Source: Rhizodiscina lignyota (lineage: Eukaryota > Ascomycota > Dothideomycetes > Aulographales > Rhizodiscinaceae). From it: 64,000 bases of DNA. Below the pieces are notes generated by a model. The model was not told where the DNA came from, did no database searches, and saw only the letters and a program-made list of their open reading frames with translations. Made by a program: the position numbers and the translations under genes. Each line of letters opens with the position of its first letter. Positions within the stretch are counted from its first letter, which is position 1. Positions 32,747 through 44,250 of this stretch are shown in pieces. The DNA lies in contig ML978122.1 in the NCBI GenBank assembly GCA_010015805.1, forward strand, positions 2,452,453 through 2,516,452, written 5' to 3'.

Positions 32747-32983
32747 ATGTGTACGAAGCTTAAGAAAACCTATAGACGATGCGGCCATGTCGTAGAGTCG
32801 TGGTGGCTTGCGCACAGCCCTCGCTGTCCTCCACCGTGGAATACACGTTATGAAAGTACGAATTTTTATCACCCTAACTGTCCGCGCGGAGTGATGAGCA
32901 TAGAGCTAGATGAAGTAGTCCCTTCTGCTAAAGCAGAGGCAACTGAAGATAAGGGAGATGCTGAAGAGAATGAAAGGGTCTGA
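32747..32983 (+). CDS. Small Cys-rich protein (78 aa), CGHV type
   Basis: Starts at ATG 32747; no signal peptide. The N-terminal block MCTKLKKTYRRCGHVVESWW parallels the CKYVMVKYNGCHHV block of the preceding gene: Cys, basic residues, Tyr, Cys, His, Val. Two further cysteines follow (SPRCPP, HPNCPRG), then an acidic tail (ELDEVVPSAKAEATEDKGDAEENE). Four Cys plus His would suit one zinc site. The family is not recognised. The frame is open further upstream from a non-ATG codon, so the start could be wrong if an upstream exon exists. Confidence 0.5.
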   Translation: MCTKLKKTYRRCGHVVESWWLAHSPRCPPPWNTRYESTNFYHPNCPRGVMSIELDEVVPSAKAEATEDKGDAEENERV

Positions 32984-33282
32984 ACACGGTAGTGTGTTTG
33001 AGCTAGCTACAAGTACACGTTACTGTCTTAAATTGCGAATGTATTGATACTGAATGTTTGATATATTCCGCTAAAGATACTTTCATCCCTCGCCTTGCGA
33101 TTATCTCCAACCAGAAGAGCAGCGTGGCCGCCATGCACCATCCTTGAGCGACAAATTCACAGGGACGAAACGCCTCATTAATGCGACCCTGGCATAGCGG
33201 AAAGAGAAGCACGATGCTCCCAATATGACCCACACCATCCCAACACCTGTTCACTAACGTCCATGAAAAGGCCAACAAGGCA

Positions 33283-34683
33283 TCAAACTGAGAGTGGCAG
33301 ATCGTTCGTAAAGTCGGCCCCATCAGTGATCTGCATCTCCTCCCCCGGCGTCGCCACTTGTCCGTACAGCTTTTGTCGCATCTTCGCAATCTCCTCGTCA
33401 AGCTTCAGCCGCTGGTTCTCCATCTGTGCTAGTCGTGTCTCCATGTGTCGTCGGGCAGCTCCCGATATGGTGGGGGTCTCTTCAGCGTCAGGCGTCTCTT
33501 CATCCTCGTCCTCGCCTTCCGCATCGTCGGTGGCGGCATCCCCCGTAGACTTGGTCAGCGCTGCAGTTATCTCGTCCTCAGGAGAACCTCCCTCGGCACC
33601 GTTTGTCGCTGAGGGCTCAATACCGTGGTAGCGACGCTGGTGCTCCTGAAGAGCGGTGAGGCTGACAAAACCTCTCGACTGCTTCCGTCTGCCGCATGTC
33701 TTGTTGGGACAGGGAATCTTATGGCTGTGATCATGCTTCTGGAAACCGTGGGCCTCTTGTCGGTGCTTCTTGAACTCCTTAGGATCGCTGAATGGTGGGG
33801 CTTGACAGCCCTTGACGCCGCATGTCATGAAGGACTTATACTTCTCTTGCTGGCGTCTGATCAATGTTAGTTCGTATGGTCGTAATTGTTGAAAGGGTTT
33901 ACATACTTTATCTCGAAAGGGTCTTGTCCCGGATGAGCGCGTTTCAGAGCGCCAGTCATGACATTAGAGATCTCGCTGCGGCTGATATACTGCCCGCCCG
34001 CTTCCTTCAACAAGTCACGGCCATCAACGCGCTGGAGTGGATCGCGTAGGAACGCAAGTATTGCACCAGCATCCCAAGACTTGAAGAATTCGTGAAGGAT
34101 GATCTTCCTCACGGCCGAGTTCCGCTTGATCGAGTCAATAAAGTCAAGGTCATGTGAGTGGCCCTTATCACCAAATTTCTCCAAGATCCGACTACCATCT
34201 GGCTGGATAGTGAGCTTGAACTTGGCGTCGCATGTACCCGTGCCCTCGCGTCGCTTGCGCGCTTCTTGACCGGGCTTCGTCTTGTTGGGCTTGCGATGGA
34301 GTCTACAAGCGCCACGAAGTTTCTCAACTCCAGTCTTTACGGACACTTCGCCTTTTGGCTCGTGAAAGCACCATACCTGTATAGAGGTTAACATGGCACG
34401 TGAAGATGTACGATGGGAAAGTTACATTGTCAATGTACGGAAAGTATTTCTCGTACACCGCTTCTGTGAAATGCACAGGCTGTTCTAGCGAGAACTAGAG
34501 TCGCATCAGAGCGCTTGGTAGCTGTAAAAGCACTGTTGGGCTTGTTCACCATCATCTGTTACGGTTAGCCAATGCCAACGCGTCTAAACTCGCGCATTTA
34601 CTGACCTGTCTGTGGTGCTGGATATCCTCTGGGATCCCTTGAAAGGGGATTGGTATCTGTGCTTGCACCATGGTTTCGGACAT
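33283..34683 (-). CDS. FAR1-like plus C2H2 zinc-finger protein
   Basis: Probable DNA-binding protein of 396 aa. Exons are 34683-34606, 34494-34426, 34376-33907 and 33856-33283, with introns of 111, 49 and 50 nt; phases all agree. Residues about 27-140 resemble the FAR1/WRKY-GCM1-type zinc domain that precedes MULE-type transposases and their domesticated descendants: FTEAVYEKYFPYIDN-VWCF, CRLHRKPN, CDAKFKL and the terminal GHSHDLD. No transposase core follows. Two C2H2-like fingers come next (CGVKGCQAPPF..HRQEAH and CPNKTCGRR..HQRRYH), then an acidic region and a coiled coil near the end (RRHMETRLAQMENQRLKLDE). Nuclear regulator is an inference. Exon 1 and the long first intron are the least certain. 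It is divergent from the DUF4202 gene (228 bp). Confidence 0.75.
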
Positions 34684-34911
34684 TTTCAACTTCGATTGGG
34701 CTTTGCACTCTGCCTTCGAAGTCTTGAGTGGCGGTACATCAAGAAAGGAGGCAGGCGTGCGGCGCTGAGGAGAGGTGAAGATAAAGTGTACGCCGCGCTA
34801 AACTAAATTAACGCTAGTTAAAGCATTTCCGCGCGAGGCAGTCGCCCGTCCGATGAGGGAACCCATAAACCGCCCTGGCTACATTTTAGACAATCTAAAT
34901 TTCACTCCACC

Positions 34912-35545
34912 ATGTCCACTCCTTACGAAAAAGCCGTTGAACTCATAGACGAGGCTCACAAGAAGGATCCAAAGATCGTAAAGATCAATAGCGAAGATGT
35001 GCCCTACGAACTGCATTACGCTCAGAAGATGAGCGAGTATCTGGTAAAGAGGTCAAACAATGCTTCAGATACCTTGCGCATCGCGATTCGAGCGCAGCAC
35101 TTCCGCAGATGGGAAGTTCCACGAGATTCGTATCCAATGACACGGGTAGGGTACCACGCATGGCGAACATACCTCAAGAAGCGACAGGCGGAGCAAGTAG
35201 AGCGCATTTGTCTTGATTGCGGATTCGCCGGGGAAGATGCTGAGCGGGTCGCGTCGCTCATCAGGAAGGAAGACTTGAAGGAGGATGAAGAGACGCAGAT
35301 ATTGGAAGGTACGAATGCTTTCTTAATTTTAAGTGTGTTATATCTGAACGAATCCAGATGTTGCATGTTTGGTCTTTCTCGAAGACCAATTCGCCGATTT
35401 CGAGAAGGAGCACAATGAAGACAAGATCATTACCATCTTGAGAAAGACGTGGGCGAAAATGTCAAAAGAAGGACAAGACTTGGCTCTTCAGATCCCAATG
35501 ACTGGGAGACCACAAGAGCTAGTACAGAAGGCGCTGGCAGGCTGA
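34912..35545 (+). CDS. DUF4202 family protein
   Basis: 194-aa protein of the DUF4202 family, conserved in fungi and bacteria; its biochemical role is unknown to me. Exons are 34912-35308 and 35358-35545, with a 49-nt intron (GTACGA..TCCAG) that joins TQILEG to DVACLVFLEDQF. Conserved blocks are ELHYAQKMSEYLVKR, RAQHFRRWEVPRDSYPM, YHAWRTYLKKRQAEQ, RKEDLKEDEETQ and the C-terminal ITILRKTWAKMS. The His, Arg and Asp/Glu in HFRRWE and KEDLK suggest an HD-like helical enzyme, but that is inference. No signal peptide or membrane segment. Confidence 0.88.
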
Positions 35546-35834
35546 ACGAGGAGAAGGCAGGAATCCTTCAGATAAAATTCTGACGAAGTCTTTCGAACTG
35601 GAAGTACCATACGACTGTGGTACCTCCAGTTTTGATAAAGTGTATTAATAGATCAATTCCACTCTGACTTTCTCAACACTGTCTTCCAACTCAGGAAGAG
35701 TGACGAATTATTTGCATTCAGATTATGTACGGAACACGTCGATTGATTTGTGATAGACCATCAATTTACTCCCGTTTGAGGCTGACAATTTATGCCCAAA
35801 TGGCATCCTGTCCACTTTCAACTCGAATGTTGAA

Positions 35835-36053
35835 TTATGCACCTCCTTCACGCTTCGCATATTCGTCCTCAATGCGCTCCTCATACAACTTCTCGGCAGC
35901 AAGCTCTGCTTCGGATTTGGTTTGCGCCATTGTTGAAGATGTGCTCGTGCTCGCCTTCTCAGCTGCCTGTCCGGCCGAACTCGTTTGTGTGGCGAGTGGT
36001 TCACTTGTCTCTGATGTTGAGGGCTTCTCCGCTGTGAAAACAGGTAGAGGCAT
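35835..36053 (-). CDS. Small acidic protein (72 aa) ending YEERIEDEYAKREGGA
   Basis: Single-exon frame from ATG 36053 encoding 72 aa. The first 45 residues are Ser/Thr/Ala-rich and look disordered. The last 26 form a charged amphipathic helix (AELAAEKLYEERIEDEYAKR) ending GGA. Its composition and this ending resemble small conserved fungal proteins of unknown role, so I take it as real. The frame is open upstream to 36290 but only from a non-canonical start. It is divergent from URA2. Confidence 0.55.
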   Translation of the reverse strand: MPLPVFTAEKPSTSETSEPLATQTSSAGQAAEKASTSTSSTMAQTKSEAELAAEKLYEERIEDEYAKREGGA

Positions 36054-36996
36054 GTTTTTTGCTCCTTGAGATTTAAAGTTCTGTTTGATAAGGGAAGATG
36101 AGTTTGTAATGAAGAGGAAACTGTCCAAGGTACGACAAGTAGGGGTTTTATACTCAGAGCTGGAGGCAAAGTGGCGGTGCGTCGTGGCCTCTAACCTAGG
36201 TAGCGCTCTCATTGGACGTTCACCGAGTTCGAGACTACAGTCCGCTAGCCCAGGGGTACCTAGCTCACCGTTACCGTGTTCAAGCGACATCGTATCGTGC
36301 GTGGAGGCACCTTGCTCTGGTTGTTTTCCTTTCTTTGAAGAGGCTCATACAGTCTTCGTAGGCATCTTACCTAAACTTCCTCACGGCCCCCCGGCGAGTT
36401 CACAGTGTGCTTGTAAGAACGTTTTATAAGGTAGTCGACGGAGGGTTGCTCCCAAATATCGCGGTGTGACAGCTCGTGTGCTCGCAGGCGGGGCAGGTAG
36501 TTATAGTGTCGAGCCGGATCGTAGAAGCCCCTGCAGAACGCGAACGGCAAACCTTGGAAAAGATTTACCACGCGTCTGTTCAGCTTTGATTGATGGCCAG
36601 TCATTCGTCTCAATTTTCTCGAGCATCACATCTTACACAGACCGCCTATTTTGACCTCATAATATCGTCTATCTCTTCCTCGACCCCTCTGTTTTCTTCA
36701 TCTCCAAGCTCCAATTCAAAGTATGCCCCTCTCTACGTCACCGGAGATCCACACAATTGAACTGATTTAAGAAAGTAACGACTTGAGTACAGATATTCTG
36801 ATCTAGAACCGTCGTTCGCCAACACGTTGGCCGCAACTCTAGCTCTCGTTTCTAAAGCTTCAACGCTATCCTCTCCCAAAGCATGCAATCGTTGAAAGGG
36901 CACCGTTGAAACCCAAAAACATAAAAACCTTCGCAAACCCCCCACACCGCCAAAATCCCATTCCATCTCGTACAGAACTTACCTTCACCTCACACA
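36054..36996. other. Divergent promoter region, 72-aa gene / URA2
   Basis: 943 bp. The last 300 bp before URA2 are pyrimidine- and A-rich, typical of a strongly expressed fungal promoter. No gene or repeat seen. Confidence 0.45.
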
Positions 36997-39900
36997 ATGG
37001 ATAAAACAATGGCACTCGAATTGGAGGATGGAACACTCTTTAAGGGTGTCAGCTTCGGTGCTCAGCGGAGTATTTCTGGAGAATTGGTCTTCCAGACGGG
37101 CATGGTTGGTTATCCAGAGTCTATAACGGACCCTTCATACCGCGGGCAACTGCTCGTCGTCACATTTCCGCTCGCGGGAAACTATGGTGTCCCTCCTCGA
37201 GAGCATATGGATGAGCTCCTTAAGGATATCCCTGCGTACTTCGAGAGTTCTGAGATACACATCGCCGGTCTGATAGTTGCGTCGTACTCTGGGGAGGACT
37301 ATTCGCATCATCTGGCGAACAGCAGCTTGGGGACATGGCTGAGAGAACAAGACATCCCAGCAGTGTACGGTGTTGATACAAGAGCACTAACAAAACGCAT
37401 ACGAGAAAAGGGTAGCATGCTGGGAAGGCTCCTCTTACCAAGAACAATAAGCAATGGCCTGGAAGTGCCACACTTGAATGGAGAAATGGCGAATGGGATG
37501 CGTACACCGAACGGCTACAATGTCGGCCATTGGAAGGAAGACTTTGAGCGAACACCATGGGTAGATCCTAATACGAAGAATCTCGTGGCTGAGGGTAAGT
37601 TGCGGTTACCCTTTGTAACCATGCCATTCAAGCTAACAGCAACAGTATCTATCAAAACTCCAAAGACGTTCCCTCCATCACCATCGACGGCGCTCAAACA
37701 CCCCTCAGGTCGTCCAGTGAAGATTGTTTGCGTCGATGTCGGCCTTAAGTACAACCAACTTCGATGTTTGGTCAAACGAGGTATCGAAGTCACAGTCGTC
37801 CCTTGGAACTATGACTTTCAGCAGCTCGAGTATGATGGATTGTTCATCTCTAACGGCCCTGGCGACCCTGCGATGATGACTGATACCGTGAAGCACATCT
37901 CAACCGCTTTGGCTGAGGCGAAGACACCCATATTTGGTATCTGTCTTGGCCATCAGCTCCTTGCTAGAGCAGCTGGCGCAGATACGCTCAAGATGAAATT
38001 CGGCAACCGCGGCCATAATATTCCTTGCACGAACCTTCTCTCCGGGCGTTGCTACATCACATCACAGAATCACGGCTACGCAGTCGACTCCAAGTCTCTG
38101 CAAGTAGGATGGGAGGAGCTTTTTGTCAACGCGAACGATGGCAGCAACGAAGGTATTCGACATACGAGCCGCCCATACTTCAGTGTACAATTTCATCCTG
38201 AGCACGCTCCTGGCCCTGAAGATACTGAGTTCTTATTTGATGTGTTTATCGATGCCATAAAGCGCTCATTGCAAGACTCATCTGCTCTATCGCAGCCTGT
38301 AATCTTCCCGGGTGGAACGACAGAAGAAAACAAGAAGCTTCATCCTCGCGTATCGGTCAAGAAGTGCCTCGTACTGGGTAGTGGAGGTCTGTCGATCGGC
38401 CAAGCCGGCGAATTCGACTACTCGGGCTCTCAAGCCATCAAGGCACTCAAAGAAGAAGGCATCTACACCGTTCTCATCAACCCAAATATTGCTACCATTC
38501 AAACATCGAAGGGACTTGCGGACAAAGTCTACTTTCTCCCAGTCACGCCCGAATTCGTGCGCAAGGTCATCAAGTATGAACGACCCGATGCTATATACGT
38601 TACCTTTGGTGGCCAGACCGCATTGCAAGTTGGCATTGAGCTAAGGAATGAGTTCGAAGCTCTTGGAGTGAAGGTGCTCGGTACACCAATCGATACGATC
38701 ATCACAACCGAAGACCGCGAAAAGTTTGCACGTAGTATGGAGTCCATTGGCGAGAAATGTGCGAAGTCAGCCTCTGCTTCGTCTGTCGAGGAGGCCAAAC
38801 ACGTCGTCAAGGATATTGGCTTTCCAGTCATTGTGCGTGCAGCCTATGCTCTTGGCGGTCTCGGAAGCGGTTTTGCTTCGAACGAACAAGAACTCCTGGC
38901 ATTGTGCAATGTCGCATTTGCCGCAAGCCCACAAGTGCTGATCGAACGCAGCATGAAGGGCTGGAAGGAGATCGAATATGAAGTCGTCAGAGATGCTCGA
39001 GACAACTGCATCACCGTGTGTAACATGGAGAATTTCGATCCTCTCGGTATTCATACTGGAGATTCGATCGTTGTCGCGCCATCACAGACTCTGTCGGATG
39101 AAGACTATAACATGCTGAGAACTACGGCAGTTAACGTTATCCGGCATCTTGGAGTGGTCGGCGAGTGCAACATCCAATATGCCCTGAATCCCGACAGCAA
39201 AGAGTATTGCATTATCGAGGTCAATGCCCGTTTGTCAAGATCTTCGGCGCTTGCCAGCAAAGCAACGGGATATCCGCTTGCATTTATCGCCGCGAAGTTG
39301 GGCCTTGGCATCCCTTTGAACGAAATTGCCAACAGCGTCACGAAAGTCACATGCGCATGTTTCGAACCATCTCTTGATTACGTCGTTGTCAAGATCCCAA
39401 GGTGGGATCTGAAGAAATTCCAACGTGTGTCAACTCTGCTCGGATCTAGCATGAAGAGCGTGGGAGAGGTTATGGCAATTGGTCGCACATTCGAGGAGGC
39501 AATCCAAAAAGCGATTCGCAGCGTGGACCCAAACAACCTCGGATACAATGAAACCGATGCACTCATGCAAATCGAAAGCGAGCTTCAGTTCCCGAGCGAC
39601 CAGCGAATGTTTGCTCTTGCCAACGCCATGCACAACGATCGTTACAGCGTTGATAAAATTTGGGAGCTAACTAAGATCGACAAATGGTTCCTGAAGAAGC
39701 TGAAGGGTCTGAGCGATTTTGGGACTCTTATGACCAAATACAGTGCCAAGACGATATCTTCCGATCTACTCAGGAAAGCGAAGAGTCTCGGGTTCTCAGA
39801 TCGTCAGCTGGCCAAATTCTGGAGCTCGACTGAACTCGAAGTCCGTCGCTCGCGTGTCGACGCCGGCATCACACCTGTAGTGAAGCAGATCGATACTGTG

Positions 39901-42638
39901 GCTGCAGAATTCCCAGCTTACACCAACTACCTATACCTCACATACAACGGGAGCGAGCACGATGTCGACTTTACCGACAGAGGTATCATGGTCCTAGGCT
40001 CTGGTGTTTATCGTATCGGCAGCTCAGTCGAGTTTGATTGGTGCTCGGTTCGCGCAATTCGCACTCTACGAGAGCAAGGCTTCAAGACGGTCATGGTCAA
40101 CTATAATCCAGAGACTGTATCGACAGATTACGACGAAGCCGACAAGCTCTACTTCGAGAACATCACGCTCGAGGTTGTGATGGACATTTACCAACTCGAG
40201 AATAGCCAAGGCGTGATCCTTAGCATGGGTGGGCAAACACCGAACAACATCTCCTTGCCTTTGTATCGTTTGGACGTGCGTATCTTGGGCACGAGCCCAG
40301 AAATGATTGATACTGCCGAAAATCGATACAAATTCAGCCGCATGCTGGACCGAATCGGTGTCGACCAACCACAGTGGAAAGAGCTCACCAACATCGAAGA
40401 AGCAAGGGAGTTCTGCAACAAGGTCTCATATCCCGTATTGGTACGACCAAGCTATGTGCTCAGTGGTGCTGCAATGAACACTGTTTACTCTGAGCCCGAT
40501 TTGGCGAACTATCTGGCTCGCGCGACCGAAGTTAGCAGGGATCATCCTGTCGTCATTACGAAGTACATCGAGAACGCAAAGGAGATCGAAATGGATGCCG
40601 TAGCTCGCAATGGCAAAATGATCGGTCACTTCATCAGTGAGCACGTGGAGAACGCAGGGGTGCATTCGGGTGATGCGACGCTCATTCTGCCGCCCCAGGA
40701 TCTGGATCCAGAGACCGTACGGAAGATCGAGGATGCCACGAGAAAGATCGGTAACGCACTGAATGTTACCGGTCCTTTCAACATTCAATTTATCGCGAAG
40801 GACAACGAAGTCAGGGTCATCGAGTGCAATGTCCGAGCCAGTCGGAGCTTTCCGTTCGTTAGCAAGGTCATGGGCGTGGATCTTATCGAAATGGCGACAA
40901 AAGCAATGGCTGGACTGCCTCTCATGGAGTATCCACCTGTCACCATTCCACCAGACTACGTCGGCGTTAAGGTCCCTCAATTCTCATTCTCGAGACTGAG
41001 TGGTGCGGACCCAGTGCTTGGTGTTGAAATGGCTTCCACAGGAGAGGTCGCATGCTTTGGTCGAACGAAGTTCGAAGCCTACATTAAGGCCCTAATCAGC
41101 ACGGGCTTCAAGCTTCCGAGGAAGAACATCTTGCTCAGTATTGGTAGCTTCAAGGATAAGCTAGAGATGTTGCCGAGCATTGAGAGGCTGTACAAGATGG
41201 GATACAATCTCTTCGCGACCGCTGGTACGGCCGATTACATCCAGGAGCATGGGATCCCTTGCAAATTCCTCGAGTCTCTTGGAGGTGGTGATGACCTGAT
41301 ACAAAAAGCCGAGTACAACTTGACGCAACATTTGTCGAATAACCTGATTGATCTGTACATCAATCTCCCGTCGAACAACCGGTACAGGCGTCCAGCAAAC
41401 TATATGAGCAGAGGCTACAAGACGCGACGTATGGCTGTCGACTATCAGATCCCGCTGGTTACAAATGTCAAGAACGCGAAGATCCTCATCGAGGCACTAT
41501 TGCGACAATATGATCTGGAAGTCAGTAAAGTCGACTATCAGACCTTCTCCGATGCTCCGCATTCGGCAGTTGAAGACCCGATGTCTCTCTCTTCACAGCT
41601 CTTCCGAGTGGTTGGCCAAGGCAACTCGCTTGCACAGCTTCTTGCCAAGTCGCCTTTCAAGCGCAAGCATATTCTCAGTGTATCTCAGTTCGGCAGAGCA
41701 GATTTGCACCACCTTTTCACGGTCGCCACGGAAATGCGGATTGCTACCGAACGGGACGGCGGCTGCCTTGACCTCCTTCGTGGCAAGGTGCTCTGTACGA
41801 TGTTCTACGAGCCTTCCACGCGTACGTCTGCATCGTTTGATACAGCAATGAAGAGACTCGGAGGTAACACTGTCGTCATTACCGAAGCCCACAGCTCGAC
41901 AGTCAAAGGTGAAAGCCTAGCCGACAGTATTCGAACACTAGGTTGCTATGGTGATGCCATCGTACTTCGTCATCCTGAGGATGATAGCGTGCATACAGCG
42001 GCCAAGTTCAGTAGTGTCCCCATCCTCAACGCCGGCAATGGCGCAAAAGAGCATCCAACTCAGGCTTTCCTCGACCTGTTCACTATCCGCGAAGAACTTG
42101 GTACCGTCAACGGCCTTACAATCACCTTTGTCGGCGATCTCAAATATGGCCGCACGGTGCACAGCCTCGTCGAGCTACTTAGCCATTACTCCGTGAACAT
42201 CCAACTCGTGTCGCTGCCGACGCTGTCGATGCCGAACCGTATTCGCACATCGCTGGTGAAGCGGGGCCAACTGGCGCTCGAAAGCGAAGAGCTCACACCC
42301 GATATTGTGGCGCACAGCGACGTGCTGTACTGCACGAGAGTACAAAAGGAGCGTTTCGAGGACCTTGCGGTGTACGAAGAATGCAAGGATCGATTGGTGG
42401 TGGATAACAGTGTGCTGAAGCACGCGAAGAGCAAGATGGTGGTTATGCATCCGCTACCGAGGAATCGGGAGGTTAGCGAGGAGGTGGACTTTGATCCGAG
42501 GGCAGCGTATTTCAGACAGGTGCGTCATAACCGTTAATTTTTTCTGCATTTTGGGATCGACATGGCTAACGAACTGGACAGATGAGATACGGCTTGTACA
42601 CGCGCATGGCCTTGCTAGCACTCGTGCTTGCGCCGTGA
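36997..42638 (+). CDS. URA2: URA2: carbamoyl-phosphate synthase / aspartate transcarbamylase fusion
   Basis: Multifunctional enzyme for the first two steps of pyrimidine synthesis, 1842 aa. Exons are 36997-37594, 37646-42519 and 42582-42638. Intron 1 (51 nt, GTAAGT..CAACAG) is in frame; intron 2 (62 nt, GTGCGT..GACAG) gives the last exon [18 protein letters not shown]. Domains: glutaminase 1-430 (nucleophile Cys299 in [13 protein letters not shown] later), CPSase about 437-1490 with two ATP-grasp halves and the regulatory MGS-like end, and ATCase about 1525-1842 ([33 protein letters not shown]). Yeast Ura2 has 2214 aa with an inactive dihydroorotase-like domain between CPSase and ATCase; here only a ~35-50 residue linker stands there. 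UTP feedback is expected through the MGS-like region. Confidence 0.95.
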
Positions 42639-43395
42639 GACTCACGTATAGCGGACGAGACATAGAGAAAACGAAGAGTTATGAGAAACCAGATTGCTAT
42701 ATCGGTCGTTTGTCTTGGGATTTCTTTAACAGCATTCATCCAGAAAAAAAAAAACCTCTACGTCGGTTTTATAGAACAGCATTAGCATAGATGACCGTGT
42801 CACGCGTTATGTTTAATTGTGCATGATGTATACTATGAGAGCATTAGCGTTGGCGTACTTTGTTTTGTGTATGCGTTTATGTTTTATGGATGTACGAATG
42901 ATTTCTATGATTGTTTCGGTGAGGCGGGGAATGTGTGGTTGGATTGTATACTATTTTGGGATCCTCGAGGATGACCAACAATTTGAAGCGCGTCTACCAA
43001 CGATATCATCAGCTTTTACCGATGGAGACTGTTTTGAAACAGCCAAAGACTCATCTGAGAAATGAAAAAAAAAAACTTTTCATTAGCGTCCTGTAATCAT
43101 CTTAGAGCTGCACAAATAGATCTATTTTGGATAGTCTTGGAAGGGGCCCAAAGAAAGGCAGCCACAACTTGTATCACATTTTAAATACTTATATATTTAT
43201 ACCGCTGAACTGTAGTTATTGGAGGCTAAACTGTACTTCGAGCACTCGGGCGACATAGAGCTGAAGCAGAGTCCTGCTGGGTGCCGACTTGTTGGCTGCA
43301 AGGGAATATACATTGGAGAAGTCTGAGACCGCAACTGAGCGAAGAAACTGAGAGTACGTTGATGGGTTATTATTCCGATAACGTGGGTATAGGGT
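42639..43395. other. Convergent region, URA2 / R-SNARE gene
   Basis: 757 bp with two A-runs (near 42745 and 43067) and AT-rich stretches. Nothing gene-like seen. Confidence 0.45.
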
Positions 43396-44250
43396 TCATG
43401 ATGAGTGATGGATGCATCTTGACCAAGCTGTACGAAGAGTCAGTTTCAGGATTTCCTCAATGACTATTGCCTCAGCTTACCTGGCAAACCACACCCGAAT
43501 CCAACAAACAAATAGACCAAGAAGATAACGACCACCACCAAAAGCGCCATGAGTCGGACATTCTTCCACCACATTTGCCTCCTCAAGCCCCTGCTCCTCA
43601 CCCTGAAGTCCCTCGCACTCCCACCCAACCGATCCGTCTTGTCAACCAGTAGATCTATCCTCTCCCCTCTTTCTAGGACCCTCTCGATGTTCTCTGTCAT
43701 GATCTCCCTCACACCATCCATCTCCCGCTGCACATTCCGAATCGCATCATCCTGTCCCTCCGGCGTGCTCTGCTTCGCCATCAACCCTTTCAGCGGGCCA
43801 TTGAAACTGGCCGCTCCGTATGCCGGCAGCGCTCCAAAGTCGGTGCTCTCAGGCGGGAACTGCTCAAGGAACTTCTGTTTTGTCTCGACGAGGAAACCGA
43901 ATGGGATGCGGCGTCCTAGAGCAGAGTTTGCGATGACGAGGTATGTGAGGCCGCCGGCGGACTTTGAGTCTGAGGAGTACTCGGACGGTGCGGATGCGAT
44001 GTAATGGATGAAGTAGTTGCCATGCGTGTACGTGAGCTTTTGTGGAGTGGTGTGACCGATTTTGGGAAGGATGAGAGAGGCGAGAGAGGAGGTTTGACTG
44101 CTGGCAGAGGCGGTGTGCTCGGTTAGGATTGTGGTATTGTATGCGATGCAGGAGCTGGAATGACGGTTAGTACATGCGGAGAGATCATGAAGGCATTAGC
44201 GACGAGGACGCGTACTAGAGAAGTGGAGTTGACGAAGACGAAGACGCCAT
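43396..44250 (-). CDS. VAMP7-type longin R-SNARE (synaptobrevin)
   Basis: Tail-anchored vesicle SNARE of 246 aa for late endosome/vacuole fusion, similar in layout to VAMP7 and yeast Nyv1. Exons are 44250-44216, 44154-43481 and 43427-43396, with introns of 61 nt (GTACGC..TTCCAG, branch ACTAAC) and 53 nt (GTAAGC..TACAG). The first splice gives LLYSCIAYNTTIL, the longin start; the longin domain runs to about 130 (YFIHYIAS, FGFLVETKQKFLEQF). The SNARE helix (about 155-215) contains VQREMDGVREIMTENIERVL and ERIDLLVDKTDRL with the zero-layer Arg. After WWKNVR, one membrane segment (LMALLVVVVIFLVYLFVGF) leads into a short Cys-containing tail. Very short terminal exons are easily missed by automatic prediction. 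Confidence 0.9.

Noticed and set aside
34495-34555. Extra exon MMVNKPNSAF.. in the zinc-finger gene
   Set aside because: Its frame ends in a stop and cannot connect to the conserved EQPVHFTEAVYEKYFP frame; a single 111-nt intron with a CTGAT branch fits better.
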